Program-made: the position numbers and the translations under genes
Assembly (NCBI GenBank): GCA_002102225.1
Contig: LQPB01000028.1
Coordinates: 1-64,000 of the forward strand
Source: Mycobacterium interjectum
GTDB lineage: Bacteria > Actinomycetota > Actinomycetes > Mycobacteriales > Mycobacteriaceae
DNA length: 64,000 nt
Direction: 5' to 3'
In this document: in pieces, positions 44,301 through 52,595 of the stretch
Numbering within the stretch: position 1 is the first letter of the stretch
How the letters are laid out: each line of letters starts with the position of its first letter
The notes under the pieces: generated by a model
What the model saw: only the letters and a program-made list of their open reading frames with translations
The model's database searches: none
Told to the model about the DNA's origin: nothing

Positions 44301-46162
44301 TGCCTACCCATAATCCGCACCCATGCGTTTCCGACTTGCCGGTAGCCGTACGCCTCCGCATTGCTCTTCAAGAACGCGATTTCTTTGGCGGAGTAGGAAT
44401 CTGCGTCCAGCGTTAGGATGTCTTCAACACTACTGAATCCTTGTGGCAAATGGTATTCGATACGAGGCACTGCGCTCTCCATTTGGTTGCGAAGGAATCC
44501 CTGGTTGACTTGCCAGGCCAGTGCATGTTTTTGCGTATCGTTTAGGCCCATCGTCATTGCTTTCCAAACCGGGTCGCCAGTATCGAAGTAGATTCCGCCA
44601 TTACCCCTGGCTTCCCCTATGTATCCATGGTCCAGGCCGTCCCACTTACCCAAGACGACTCGGTCCGGGTTGTCACCAACATAGTGGGTCGTCATGTCAG
44701 CAAGCTGTTGGCTGAGGCCCGTTGTGGGTTCTCCATGCACGAAGGAGGAATAGAGATCCTGCCCAGCCAGGTCCGCGAACGGTTGGTAGACGACCGGGTG
44801 ATCCAGGCCAACCGGCACATGCGGCAAATGCGTTGGGCCATAATCGACTGCGGCGGCGGCATCGATGTCCGCCAGGCGCCCAATACCTGCCCCTTCCCCG
44901 CCGAAGAGCAACCCGGGCAGGGCGAAGGCGCCGTCGGAGGCTTTGCCTCCCAGGTAGTAAGCCGGACTCGGTGAGTCAAGCGCGTTTTTGACCTCGCCCA
45001 CCGCGGTGCCGACCGGGTTAACGGTCGTCTCGACGGTGCCCTTGAGCATCTGCTGCCATGACTCGAGCACGCCGGGTGCTCCCGGGCCTCCGACCCCGAG
45101 GAGGTTGTGGATGCCCTGTTCGGTGGCGAACCAGCGGTCGGCGAATCCTTCGCCGAACCCCGGCGGTGGCGGCGGCTTCGGTTCGGGGGGAACGTAGGTC
45201 GGCATTCCGTTGTCGATCCACTGCTGGCTGCGGCCCACGATGTCATTCAGGCGGGCCTCGATCTGCTCCGGCGGCACACCGTTGCGGATCATGGATTGGC
45301 GCGCCATCGCCTTGAAGCTCTCCACGTCTGCGGGTTTGAGCTGTGGCGGCGGCCCAGGGACAACGGGTTGATGAAGCCGGCTCAAGAGGTCCGGCAGGCT
45401 GCCAGGTTGCGGCTGATCGCCCTGGCCAGTCCCCGGCTGCTTGCCGTTGGGCAGCAACATGTCCTGCAGCGACGGGGGTTTGCCCGTAGTGCCGGCCGCC
45501 GGAGCGGGCGCGTCCGACGGCGGGCCATCCCCGGCCGCGGGGTCTGCCGGGCCGCCGGGCAACAGCATGTCCTCCAGCGACCGCGGGTGGCGCGCTCCGC
45601 CGGGCTTGGGTCGTCCCTGCCGCGGCGGTGGGCCCCCGGCCGGCGGACGTCCGCCGGCGTCCAACGGAATTTCGCCCACCGCCCCCCGGATGGCGGCGGC
45701 AAGCTCGTGGTCGGCGCTCTCGGCGTGCGCCTTCAAAAGGATCAGTCGATCCTGCAGCACCTGCTGCTGTGCGGCGAACTCCAAGGTATCGCGCCCAATC
45801 CAGGTGTCCCCCACATCGATTCGCCAGTCCGGCGTGATTTTCCAGCCCTTGGCATCGGCGGCTCGCTCGATATCGGCCAGCTCATTCTTGCACGCGCGCA
45901 CGTCGGCCTCAGCCCGCGACACCGCGGCGGCCACCTGCCTGGACTCCTGACCGTCTGCCTCGATGTCGCGGCGAGCCTTCCCCAGGTCGGCGCGAAACGC
46001 CTCGCCGGCTTCCCCGTCCCAGCCGCCCAGAACGTTGTGGACCTGCTGCAGGTTGTCGCCCAACCGTTGCAAGGTGCTGGCGCGCCCGTTGGCGGTCTCG
46101 AACACCTGCTGAATTGCGCCGAGATCCCATCGCTTGACGTCATTCGGGGTCAACGGCCCCAC
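44297..46162 (-). CDS. Putative type VII-secreted polymorphic toxin with WXG-type head
   Basis: A 621-aa protein in three parts. Head (about 1-165): helical WXG/LXG-like domain with GGWDGEAGEAFRADLGKA. Linker (about 165-330): Pro/Gly-rich with three repeats SLEDMLLPGG, SLQDMLLPNG, SLPDLLSRLH. Tail (about 500-621): a compact domain with DRVVLGKWDGLDHGYIGEAR, NGGIYFDTGDPVWKAM and AEAYGYRQVGNAWVRIM, unlike the TNT domain of CpnT as I remember it. The tail's DNA is 53% G+C in 44341-44400 against about 75% in the linker, the usual sign of toxin-domain exchange. GTG start at 46162, 9 bp after the EspC-like gene. Confidence 0.75.
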   Translation of the reverse strand: MGPLTPNDVKRWDLGAIQQVFETANGRASTLQRLGDNLQQVHNVLGGWDGEAGEAFRADLGKARRDIEADGQESRQVAAAVSRAEADVRACKNELADIERAADAKGWKITPDWRIDVGDTWIGRDTLEFAAQQQVLQDRLILLKAHAESADHELAAAIRGAVGEIPLDAGGRPPAGGPPPRQGRPKPGGARHPRSLEDMLLPGGPADPAAGDGPPSDAPAPAAGTTGKPPSLQDMLLPNGKQPGTGQGDQPQPGSLPDLLSRLHQPVVPGPPPQLKPADVESFKAMARQSMIRNGVPPEQIEARLNDIVGRSQQWIDNGMPTYVPPEPKPPPPPGFGEGFADRWFATEQGIHNLLGVGGPGAPGVLESWQQMLKGTVETTVNPVGTAVGEVKNALDSPSPAYYLGGKASDGAFALPGLLFGGEGAGIGRLADIDAAAAVDYGPTHLPHVPVGLDHPVVYQPFADLAGQDLYSSFVHGEPTTGLSQQLADMTTHYVGDNPDRVVLGKWDGLDHGYIGEARGNGGIYFDTGDPVWKAMTMGLNDTQKHALAWQVNQGFLRNQMESAVPRIEYHLPQGFSSVEDILTLDADSYSAKEIAFLKSNAEAYGYRQVGNAWVRIMGRQ

Positions 46163-46171
46163 GTGCTACCC

Positions 46172-46474
46172 CTAGTCCCGCAGCGACCTGAAATCTCGCG
46201 CCGAGTCGTCCTCGTGGGTGGCATAGCTGAACATCGCCTCGGCCACGTGCGACCCCAACCCGTCCACCCGCAACTTGTGTTGGTCGTGCCGGAGCTCCCA
46301 CCGGGCCGCCAGCTCACCCAATGCCAGCTGCGAGGATCCGACCCAGCCCGGCGCGGCGCCGGCCAACCCGTCCTCGTGGCCCATGAATTCCACGGCGGCC
46401 TCGCCGATCGCGTTGAACATGTCGTTGCTGCCGACGTGCAACGCGGCGGGATCGACCTTGAACCCATCCGTCAC
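46172..46474 (-). CDS. EspC-like/DUF2580 WXG100-type secretion partner
   Basis: A 100-aa helical hairpin: a WVG turn at residues 44-46 (APGWVGSSQLALGELAARWE) and a C-terminal YxxxE (Tyr84-Ala-Thr-His-Glu88), the type VII secretion signal. The opening VDPAALHVGSNDMFNAIGEA is typical of EspC/DUF2580 proteins, which pair with larger ESX substrates. GTG start at 46474 with GGGGGA upstream. It precedes the toxin gene by 9 bp, so the two are presumably co-secreted as a heterodimer. Which ESX system exports it is not evident here. Confidence 0.85.
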   Translation of the reverse strand: MTDGFKVDPAALHVGSNDMFNAIGEAAVEFMGHEDGLAGAAPGWVGSSQLALGELAARWELRHDQHKLRVDGLGSHVAEAMFSYATHEDDSARDFRSLRD

Positions 46475-46647
46475 GATGGTCCCCCTTACGTTCGCCGGCG
46501 TGCGCCCCGAATTTTAGCCCGTTCCCAGGGCCTGCGCCCCTCACCTTCGAACGACCGACGAGCCGGCATTGACCTGCATCTTCGGGCAGGCCGGACGCGG
46601 GAAAGCCGACTGCCCGGCCGATGAGCCGAGCGCACATCCGTCGGTGA

Positions 46648-47316
46648 TCAGGAAGCCGCCGAGGGCCACCGCCGAGGCTTGGGCGCGGGGGGTTGGAGGG
46701 CGTCCACCGCTTGCGCGAGCCGCGGGAAGACTATCGCTGGTCCCAGCCAGCGCGCCAAAAATCTCCGCAACGCGATGCCATCGCGAGGCGGCGCTCCAGG
46801 ATCGACCAGCATCGAGTGGAAGGTGCGCAACCCCAGTTCGGCCAACTCATCGAGAGCCTCCTCGTCGTAACCCTGGCTCTCCCAATCGACATCGAGACGG
46901 TGCAGCATCGAGCGGCCGAACGCCCTGGCGGTGTCGGAGGTCAAAGACACGGCCGAACCGCTTTTGGATCGATCCCGCAGCAGGTTGGCAAACTGAGTGT
47001 CGTCGGCGAGTGTCTCGACCGCGAACGCGACGCCTTCGACCAGCGCCACCGCCGGTTCCGTCAGCCCGCTGATGTGGTCGGCCAGCTGATCCAGGAATCC
47101 GTGTGCCGAGCGCATCGCGCATGCCACCATCAGCTCCTCGGACCCCGGAAAATATCGGTAAACCGTCTGCCGGGTGACGCCCAGAGTGCGCGCCACATCC
47201 GCGATGCGCACCGAAGCCCCCCGCTCGGCGATGATGTCGTCGGCGGCGTCGAGGATCCGGTCGATGGCCTCCTCGTCGGTCGCCGGGGCGTTCCCCGACC
47301 AGCCGTGGCTACGCAC
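46648..47316 (-). CDS. TetR-family regulator of the P450 operon
   Basis: A 222-aa TetR protein with HTH at about 20-65 (ADDIIAERGASVRIADVART, LGVTRQTVYRYFPGSEEL). GTG start at 47316 overlaps the P450 stop by 8 bp, so it is the last gene of the membrane-protein/P450/TetR operon and probably autoregulates it through the divergent promoter region at 49567-49718. Confidence 0.88.
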   Translation of the reverse strand: MRSHGWSGNAPATDEEAIDRILDAADDIIAERGASVRIADVARTLGVTRQTVYRYFPGSEELMVACAMRSAHGFLDQLADHISGLTEPAVALVEGVAFAVETLADDTQFANLLRDRSKSGSAVSLTSDTARAFGRSMLHRLDVDWESQGYDEEALDELAELGLRTFHSMLVDPGAPPRDGIALRRFLARWLGPAIVFPRLAQAVDALQPPAPKPRRWPSAAS

Positions 47317-48538
47317 GGGAGAACCCTATGGGCAGCGTGGTCGGCCCGCTCAATCCGAGCATGGGTTTCCACGGCGCCGGTCCGGTGCGTGCGGGATTGG
47401 GCATCCGTTGGGCGAGGATCTTGAGGGCTTCGGCCAACTCCAGCCGGGCCAGGTTTGCGCCCAGGCAGTAGTGGACTCCACCGCCGAAGGTCAGGACGGG
47501 CGGAACATCTTGCCGGCCGATGTCGAAGCGGCCGGGGTCGTCGTAGACGGTCGTATCACGATTGCCGGCAAAGGTATTGACGAGCACCATCGCTCCCGCG
47601 GGGAACAACACACCGGCCAGTTCGGTGTCTTCGGCCACCACGCGAAGCGTGCCGCACGCGATGGGCGAGTGGCGCATCGTCTCCTCGACGGCGCTGTGAG
47701 CGAGCTCGGGTCGCTCCGCCAGCAGCGCCCACTGATCCGGATGGTCGCAGAGCACGTCCACGGAGGCGGCCAGCTGGTTACGGGTGGTGTCCGTTCCGGC
47801 GAGCAGCAACCCACCTGCCAGCATGCGCAATTCGGCGGCGTCGAGTCGGTCGCCGTCGTCCTCGGCCCGGATCAGATCCGACAGCAGATCGCCGGTGGGC
47901 GTGTGTCGCCGGCGGGCCACCATGTCGTCGACGTAGTCGTCGAGTTCACCCCACGCCCGCATGACGAGGCCCTCGTCGAGGCCGTCGGGGTTGAGGGTGA
48001 ACGCCGTGAAAATGTCGTCGGCCCACAGCGAGAATTGTTGCCAGTCCTCGCGCGGCGCGCCGAGTAGCGCACAGATGATCGGCACCGGGTAGGGCCGCGC
48101 GATGTCGGTGACGATGTCGCAATGACCCTCGTCGGCAACGCGATCGACGAGTTCGTTGATGACGTCGACGATCGTGTCGTGCAGGCGCGCGCTCGCCCGC
48201 GGCGTGAACGCCTTCGACACCAGGCTGCGCAACCGGCGATGCGCCTCACCCTCCAGGCACAACAGGCTGTTGACAAGTTTGTCCCACAGCGGACCCGAGG
48301 TGATGCCCTGGACCATCAGGTTGATGCCCGGCGGAATCCGAAAGCGTGGGTCTCGCAAAACCGTTCGCACCAGCTCATGCGAAAGGATCTCGGGCCCGAA
48401 GGGGCCGATCGCGATCGCGGCCTGCCGTTGCGCCTCGAGGATCCGGGGGTAGACCTCGGCGGGGGTCTCTTCGAATTCGTAAGAAAGCGTCGGCAACCCG
48501 GCCTCGAACACACTGGGGCACAGCGTATTTGCGGTCAT
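47309..48538 (-). CDS. Cytochrome P450
   Basis: A 409-aa bacterial P450. I-helix oxygen motif AGTDTTRNQ, ExxR in EETMR, and the heme loop FGGGVHYCLGANLAR with Cys358. It binds heme and hydroxylates a substrate that cannot be inferred; it needs a ferredoxin and reductase not encoded here. ATG at 48538 overlaps the stop of the upstream membrane-protein gene by 4 bp, so they are translationally coupled. The divergent ferritin-like hydrolase may act in the same pathway. Confidence 0.93.
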   Translation of the reverse strand: MTANTLCPSVFEAGLPTLSYEFEETPAEVYPRILEAQRQAAIAIGPFGPEILSHELVRTVLRDPRFRIPPGINLMVQGITSGPLWDKLVNSLLCLEGEAHRRLRSLVSKAFTPRASARLHDTIVDVINELVDRVADEGHCDIVTDIARPYPVPIICALLGAPREDWQQFSLWADDIFTAFTLNPDGLDEGLVMRAWGELDDYVDDMVARRRHTPTGDLLSDLIRAEDDGDRLDAAELRMLAGGLLLAGTDTTRNQLAASVDVLCDHPDQWALLAERPELAHSAVEETMRHSPIACGTLRVVAEDTELAGVLFPAGAMVLVNTFAGNRDTTVYDDPGRFDIGRQDVPPVLTFGGGVHYCLGANLARLELAEALKILAQRMPNPARTGPAPWKPMLGLSGPTTLPIGFSRA

Positions 48539-49566
48539 CGGCTGGCCCCCGCGCTCGCCGTGACCAAGGGTCTCTGCGCCAGGGTGTCCTCACGTCGGCG
48601 CCGGGACCCCAGGGGGAATAGCGCCAAGGCGCCCATGACGATCAAGCCGGCGACCTGAACGACCATGTACAGCATGAGAGTCCCCTCATGCGCGACGTTG
48701 CCGATCACCATTGCGGCACAGCACGCGACGTAGACGAATACGAAGCCGACCGTGAACCGCTCGATCGGCCTTGGCGGTTGCGCGCCACGCAGTGCTGCGA
48801 TGGCCACGCCGGTGTAGCCCGCGACGAGCAGGACCACCAACGGCCACTGGGGGCCGCCGAGTGCCGTGATGATCGTGACTGGTGACATCAGGATCGGGCC
48901 GGCGACGAGCAATGCGAGCGCGGCGAGCGGGGGAAAGGCAACCAGCGCCATGGCATCCGACCATCGTGCCACGCGGCCGTCGGCCGTGCCGTCGATTCGT
49001 GGCCGTGCCCACAGCATGAGGTAGACGAACACCGCATCCCAGATGCCCTGCCAGCACAGGTCGACCAGCGGCCAGCCGACCCAGTACTGGAAGTACTTGA
49101 AGTTGGGGTCCCATGTCCACCACACGACGTGGCGGAGGTTGCCCTCGATGATATAGGGCGCATCCATGGCGATCATGAACAGGCCGCCGGTAATCGCTGC
49201 CTGCCAACGCTTTTCAATGCCGAGCCGCTCGACGACCTTGTATCCGGTGAACAGGAATACCGGGTAAAAGATCAGGACGTAGGCGGGCATCATCGTGGTG
49301 TGCCGCCACAACGGGAACGCCTCCCAGTTGATCATGATCGCGAACTCGCCCTGCTGGTACATGTTCAGCGTCGCCATGCCCACAAGCTCGAGAACCAGGC
49401 CGTAGCTGAAGGCGGCGGCGAGCACCGCGACGTAGCGGCGTCGGCCGCGCCGAAACTGCACGACGGAATACGCCGCCGCGGCCCCGAACATGGCCAGCAG
49501 CATCAGATCGCACAGATTCGTCTGCCATGGCAGGTCGGCGGGGTTGTTGACCACAATCAGGTCCAT
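48535..49566 (-). CDS. Multi-pass membrane protein of unknown function, P450-linked
   Basis: A 343-aa protein with about eight to nine membrane helices (for example MLLAMFGAAAAYSVVQF, FPPLAALALLVAGPILM, LMLYMVVQVAGLIVMGALAL). Aromatic-rich motifs such as INWEAFPLWRHTTMM and YWVGWPLVDLCWQGIWD resemble membrane-bound lipid- or terpenoid-modifying proteins, but I cannot assign a family. The ATG at 49566 (MDLIVVNNPADLPW) follows GGGAGCTGG. It is the first gene of the operon with the P450 and TetR genes. Confidence 0.75.
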   Translation of the reverse strand: MDLIVVNNPADLPWQTNLCDLMLLAMFGAAAAYSVVQFRRGRRRYVAVLAAAFSYGLVLELVGMATLNMYQQGEFAIMINWEAFPLWRHTTMMPAYVLIFYPVFLFTGYKVVERLGIEKRWQAAITGGLFMIAMDAPYIIEGNLRHVVWWTWDPNFKYFQYWVGWPLVDLCWQGIWDAVFVYLMLWARPRIDGTADGRVARWSDAMALVAFPPLAALALLVAGPILMSPVTIITALGGPQWPLVVLLVAGYTGVAIAALRGAQPPRPIERFTVGFVFVYVACCAAMVIGNVAHEGTLMLYMVVQVAGLIVMGALALFPLGSRRRREDTLAQRPLVTASAGASR

Positions 49567-49582
49567 AGACACCAGCTCCCAG

Positions 49583-49699
49583 AGATTTGACAGTCTGGAA
49601 AAAACGTATGGCGATTCCCTGGGCAAGTCAAGGTCATTGTGGATTTCAGACCCATATAGCCATACAGAAGTAGCTAACCGTCTTGTCAGACAGGTGCGA
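49583..49699. promoter_or_regulatory. Divergent operator region, P450 operon / ferritin-like gene
   Basis: The 152-bp gap is AT-rich for this genome. It has TTTGACAGTCTGG at 49585-49597, TTGTCAGACAG (a TGTC-A-GACA inverted repeat) at 49683-49693, and GTATGGC/GCCATAC arms about 45-50 bp apart. These are plausible sites for the TetR protein encoded at the end of the P450 operon. No sequence exceeds the noise enough to name a consensus. Confidence 0.4.
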
Positions 49700-49718
49700 G
49701 GTTACTAGCCTTGGCCTC

Positions 49719-50660
49719 ATGACGGACCTACAGGTGAGGCGGGTGCGGTTCGACTTCGCCAGCGCCGACGTCCCCTTCGACTGGCAGCCCGAGCGGCCGG
49801 CGTTCGCGATGCAGTGCAACGTGATCTCGTTCTCTGCACCCGGTTTCGAGAAGCTGATCGTCGAGGCGACACGCGAGGCGATTCCGCTGATGCGCAGGCC
49901 CGACGACGTCGACGAGGCCAAGGCCTACCTGCGGCAGGAAGCGCAGCACTCGGCGGCCCACGTCAGCCACGTCCGCGCGCTCATCAAACGATGGCCTGGC
50001 CTGCGGGAGACGCGGGACCAGGTGGTGTCGTCGTACGAGCACCTGACAGCGACCAAGCCGCTGGCGTGGCGACTCGCCTACGCGGCGATCGTGGAAGCCA
50101 CCTTCACGCCGTACTTCAAGGTCTTCCTCGACCACGAGGACAAGCTGTTCCGGCCCGGCGACGAACGGGTGGCCTCGCTGTTCCTGTGGCATTTCGTCGA
50201 GGAGATCGAGCACCGCAGCTCCGCGCTGCTGGTCTACAACGCGGTGCACGATAGCTTTCTCTACCGGCTGTGTGCGATCCCCAGCGTGGCCAAACATATG
50301 GCAGAGGTCCTGGCGATCATTTCCTCGGGCTTCCGCCGGCATGTGCCCGAGCATGACGGCGGCGGCGTCGCGCGCCTGATCCCGCAAGGGCTGTCCTACC
50401 GGGCCATCCGCGAAAGTCGTTCCGTGGCACGGGAAGTCAACAAGACGCGCCACCCGACATATTCGGGCGTGCCGCGGCGCGAGATCGCGACGATGCTGGG
50501 CGGTCTCGTGCGCTCGCAGGGGCCGACTCACGATCCCGAGCACGAACAGCTGCCGGCATTCGCAGCCCGGTGGTTCGCGAAGTACGACGACAATCCAGGC
50601 GTCGCCGCACGGTGGTACTCGGGTGAGAGCCCTGGAGATCGTGTGCGCGCTCGGCCGTGA
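49719..50660 (+). CDS. PF10118-like metal-dependent hydrolase (ferritin-like fold)
   Basis: A 313-aa helical protein with the metal-ligand pattern of the PF10118 family: REAIPLMRRP, YLRQEAQHSAAHVSHV (E and HxxxH), EATFTPYFKVFLDHE and WHFVEEIEHRSSALLVYN (ExxxH). These proteins are di-metal enzymes of uncertain chemistry, often next to P450 and steroid or lipid genes. ATG start at 49719. It is divergent from the membrane-protein/P450/TetR operon, and shared control is likely. Confidence 0.85.
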   Translation: MTDLQVRRVRFDFASADVPFDWQPERPAFAMQCNVISFSAPGFEKLIVEATREAIPLMRRPDDVDEAKAYLRQEAQHSAAHVSHVRALIKRWPGLRETRDQVVSSYEHLTATKPLAWRLAYAAIVEATFTPYFKVFLDHEDKLFRPGDERVASLFLWHFVEEIEHRSSALLVYNAVHDSFLYRLCAIPSVAKHMAEVLAIISSGFRRHVPEHDGGGVARLIPQGLSYRAIRESRSVAREVNKTRHPTYSGVPRREIATMLGGLVRSQGPTHDPEHEQLPAFAARWFAKYDDNPGVAARWYSGESPGDRVRARP

Positions 50661-50669
50661 CCGACCCGC

Positions 50670-51866
50670 TCAGGCCGCGATACCGAGTTGCTGGTCGATC
50701 TGCGGCCAGGACAGCGGGCCGAGGGGCGTAAGCAGAACCCAGTCGTGAATGCCGCCGTAGTTGAATTCGAAACCCATCGGGGCCCCTTGGGCGACGGCCA
50801 GTTGCTGAAGGGCGAACGCGGACGCTTCGAGTGGATCCAGCGAGCCGGAGTAGACATACGTCGGCGGCAGTCCGCTCAGCGACCCGTACAGGGGGCTCAC
50901 CTCGGGGTTGGTCAGCGGAAGACCGCCGGCCCACACCTTGCCGATCTGGCCCCCGGTCGATACCAGGTCCAGCCACGGAGACACCAACACCATGGAGTGG
51001 GGTACCGGGCCGAGCGCGGGCGTCTGCAGCATGTATTGGACGGCCGCCAGTGCGAGGTTGCCGCCGGCGGAGTCGCCCATCACGCTGACGTGCGAGGCCC
51101 CGTGCAGACCGATTTGCGAGGAGATGAGACCGGCCATCTGGGGTACAACGGTGCCGGCGGTTCCGCCCTGCTGTACCAACGGGTAGATCGGCACTTCGAA
51201 GGTCGCGCCGGTCTGGTAGGCCGTCACCGTGTACTGCAGCCAATGGAAGATGGAGGGCGGAAAGATAAACGCGCCACCGTGAATGGCGACCACGTAATCG
51301 CCGGTGGGGTGCGCCGGCGTGATCTGCACGACGGGCATCCCGTTATATGTGGTGTGCTGGACCGTCTCTCCGAGCAGCAACGGCAACAACCGCGGCGGGG
51401 TGTTGCTGATCCCTATCCCTAGTAGCGGATTGTCCCCGGTGAACAACGCTAAGAGTGGAGAGCCCGGCTCGGAAGTGAGGAAGTTGAGTTCGTTGGTGAT
51501 TCCGGCGGACAGTGTCGTGGGGAACTGCTGAACTTCCTGCTGAACACCGAGCAACGCCTGCTCGATGCTCGCCAACGGCGAAACGTTCGCCGCCTCAGCG
51601 GCGCCATACGCCCCGGCCGCGCCGGTCAATGCCTGGACAAACCGCGCATGAAAAGCCACAGCTTGTGCGCTCAGCGCTTGGTAGCCCTGCCCGTGGGCGG
51701 AAAACAGCTCCGCGATCGCCACGGACACCTCGTCCTCGGCCGCGGCCACTACTGCAGTGGTGGCGCCCGCCATGTCCTGGTGGGCCGTCTCGACCACCGA
51801 CCCAATCGAGGCCACGTTGGTGGCCGCGGCGGACATCACCTCGGGCAACGCAACAAGATACGACAC
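50670..51866 (-). CDS. lipY: PE-domain triacylglycerol lipase, LipY-like
   Basis: A 398-aa protein: PE domain (about 1-95, VSYLVALPEVMSAAATNVAS), linker, then a hormone-sensitive-lipase-type domain with oxyanion HGG at 196-198, nucleophile Ser266 in GDSAGG, Asp344 (GSLDPLEA) and His374 (GIHDW). The PE part should direct export through ESX-5 and be cleaved, releasing a lipase that degrades stored triacylglycerol. It lacks any PGRS repeat, like M. tuberculosis LipY (Rv3097c, 437 aa) in plan and position. I use the GTG at 51866 (VSYLVALPE); the frame to 51914 is not PE-like. Confidence 0.9.
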   Translation of the reverse strand: MSYLVALPEVMSAAATNVASIGSVVETAHQDMAGATTAVVAAAEDEVSVAIAELFSAHGQGYQALSAQAVAFHARFVQALTGAAGAYGAAEAANVSPLASIEQALLGVQQEVQQFPTTLSAGITNELNFLTSEPGSPLLALFTGDNPLLGIGISNTPPRLLPLLLGETVQHTTYNGMPVVQITPAHPTGDYVVAIHGGAFIFPPSIFHWLQYTVTAYQTGATFEVPIYPLVQQGGTAGTVVPQMAGLISSQIGLHGASHVSVMGDSAGGNLALAAVQYMLQTPALGPVPHSMVLVSPWLDLVSTGGQIGKVWAGGLPLTNPEVSPLYGSLSGLPPTYVYSGSLDPLEASAFALQQLAVAQGAPMGFEFNYGGIHDWVLLTPLGPLSWPQIDQQLGIAA

Positions 51867-52076
51867 CGCGCCACTCCCACCGCCTCGGGGCAACCTCGCG
51901 AGTTGCCCAACCAAAACAGATCGCCGAGTAGCCGGAGCTTATGCCCGCGCCGAGGAATCGGGTAGCGGTTCCCCAAAACTGTCAACGGGAGGCGCGAAAC
52001 CGGGCGTGCCGCATGCAACGGCCCCAGACGCAACCTCGGCGTGCGGCCCCTATCGGGCCATGACCACAAATTCTTG

Positions 52077-52441
52077 TGGAGCTGCCGGGAATCGAACCCG
52101 GGTCCTACGGCATTCCCTCAAGGCTTCTCCGTGCGCAGTTCGCTATGCCTCTACTCGGATCTCCCGGTCACGCGAACCAGCCAGGATGACGATCCCAGTC
52201 GCTGTGTATGTCCCGATGAGTCCCGCGACCGAACTCATCGGTGGATCCCTCTAGCTGACGCCAGGCTCCGGGTCGAGGGCGTTCCCGGTCTGACGGACTA
52301 GCTGTCGCTTAGGCAGCGAGAGCGTAGTCGCGCTGATGTGAATCGGCGCTTATATGGTTGCAACGACGCTTACGGTGGTCTCTTGCCTGCACCGGCACGC
52401 TTCCCTTGATTCGATGCGCGAAGTCGAAGCCGTTCAGCCCC
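52077..52441 (-). ncRNA. ssrA: tmRNA (ssrA)
   Basis: On the minus strand the RNA begins GGGGCTGAACGG (52441) and ends CAGCTCC plus discriminator A (52077), which pair as the tRNA-like acceptor. The T-arm with GGTTCGATTCC is intact. The tag reads ADSHQRDYALAA and a TAA stop (around 52308-52350), the mycobacterial tag. CCA is not encoded: the genomic 3' end reads CCACAA, so CCA must be added after transcription. tmRNA with SmpB rescues stalled ribosomes; smpB lies about 3 kb away. The ferritin-like gene ends upstream. Confidence 0.96.
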
Positions 52442-52534
52442 TCGCATCCCCGCCGACTTTCGGCAGGACTATCAATGGTACGCGGTGTGTAACACCTGGC
52501 AACGGAATTACCTTCCCGAGCCGACCGCCACAGC

Positions 52535-52572
52535 CGAGTACCCCCCGGTCAGACGACTCCAGGGGGTACTCG
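52535..52572 (-). terminator. Hairpin terminator downstream of the ferritin-like gene
   Basis: CGAGTACCCCC (52535-52545) and GGGGGTACTCG (52562-52572) form a perfect 11-bp stem with a 16-base loop. It lies 24 bp after the end of the ferritin-like gene and between it and ssrA. No U-run follows, as is common for mycobacterial terminators. Confidence 0.75.
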
Positions 52573-52595
52573 GTGCCAAGCGGCGAGCGGTTCCG

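Noticed and set aside
46150..46467. 105-codon minus-strand frame overlapping the EspC-like gene
   Set aside because: It is the alternative frame of the EspC-like gene; the WVG and YxxxE motifs are only in the 46172-46474 frame.
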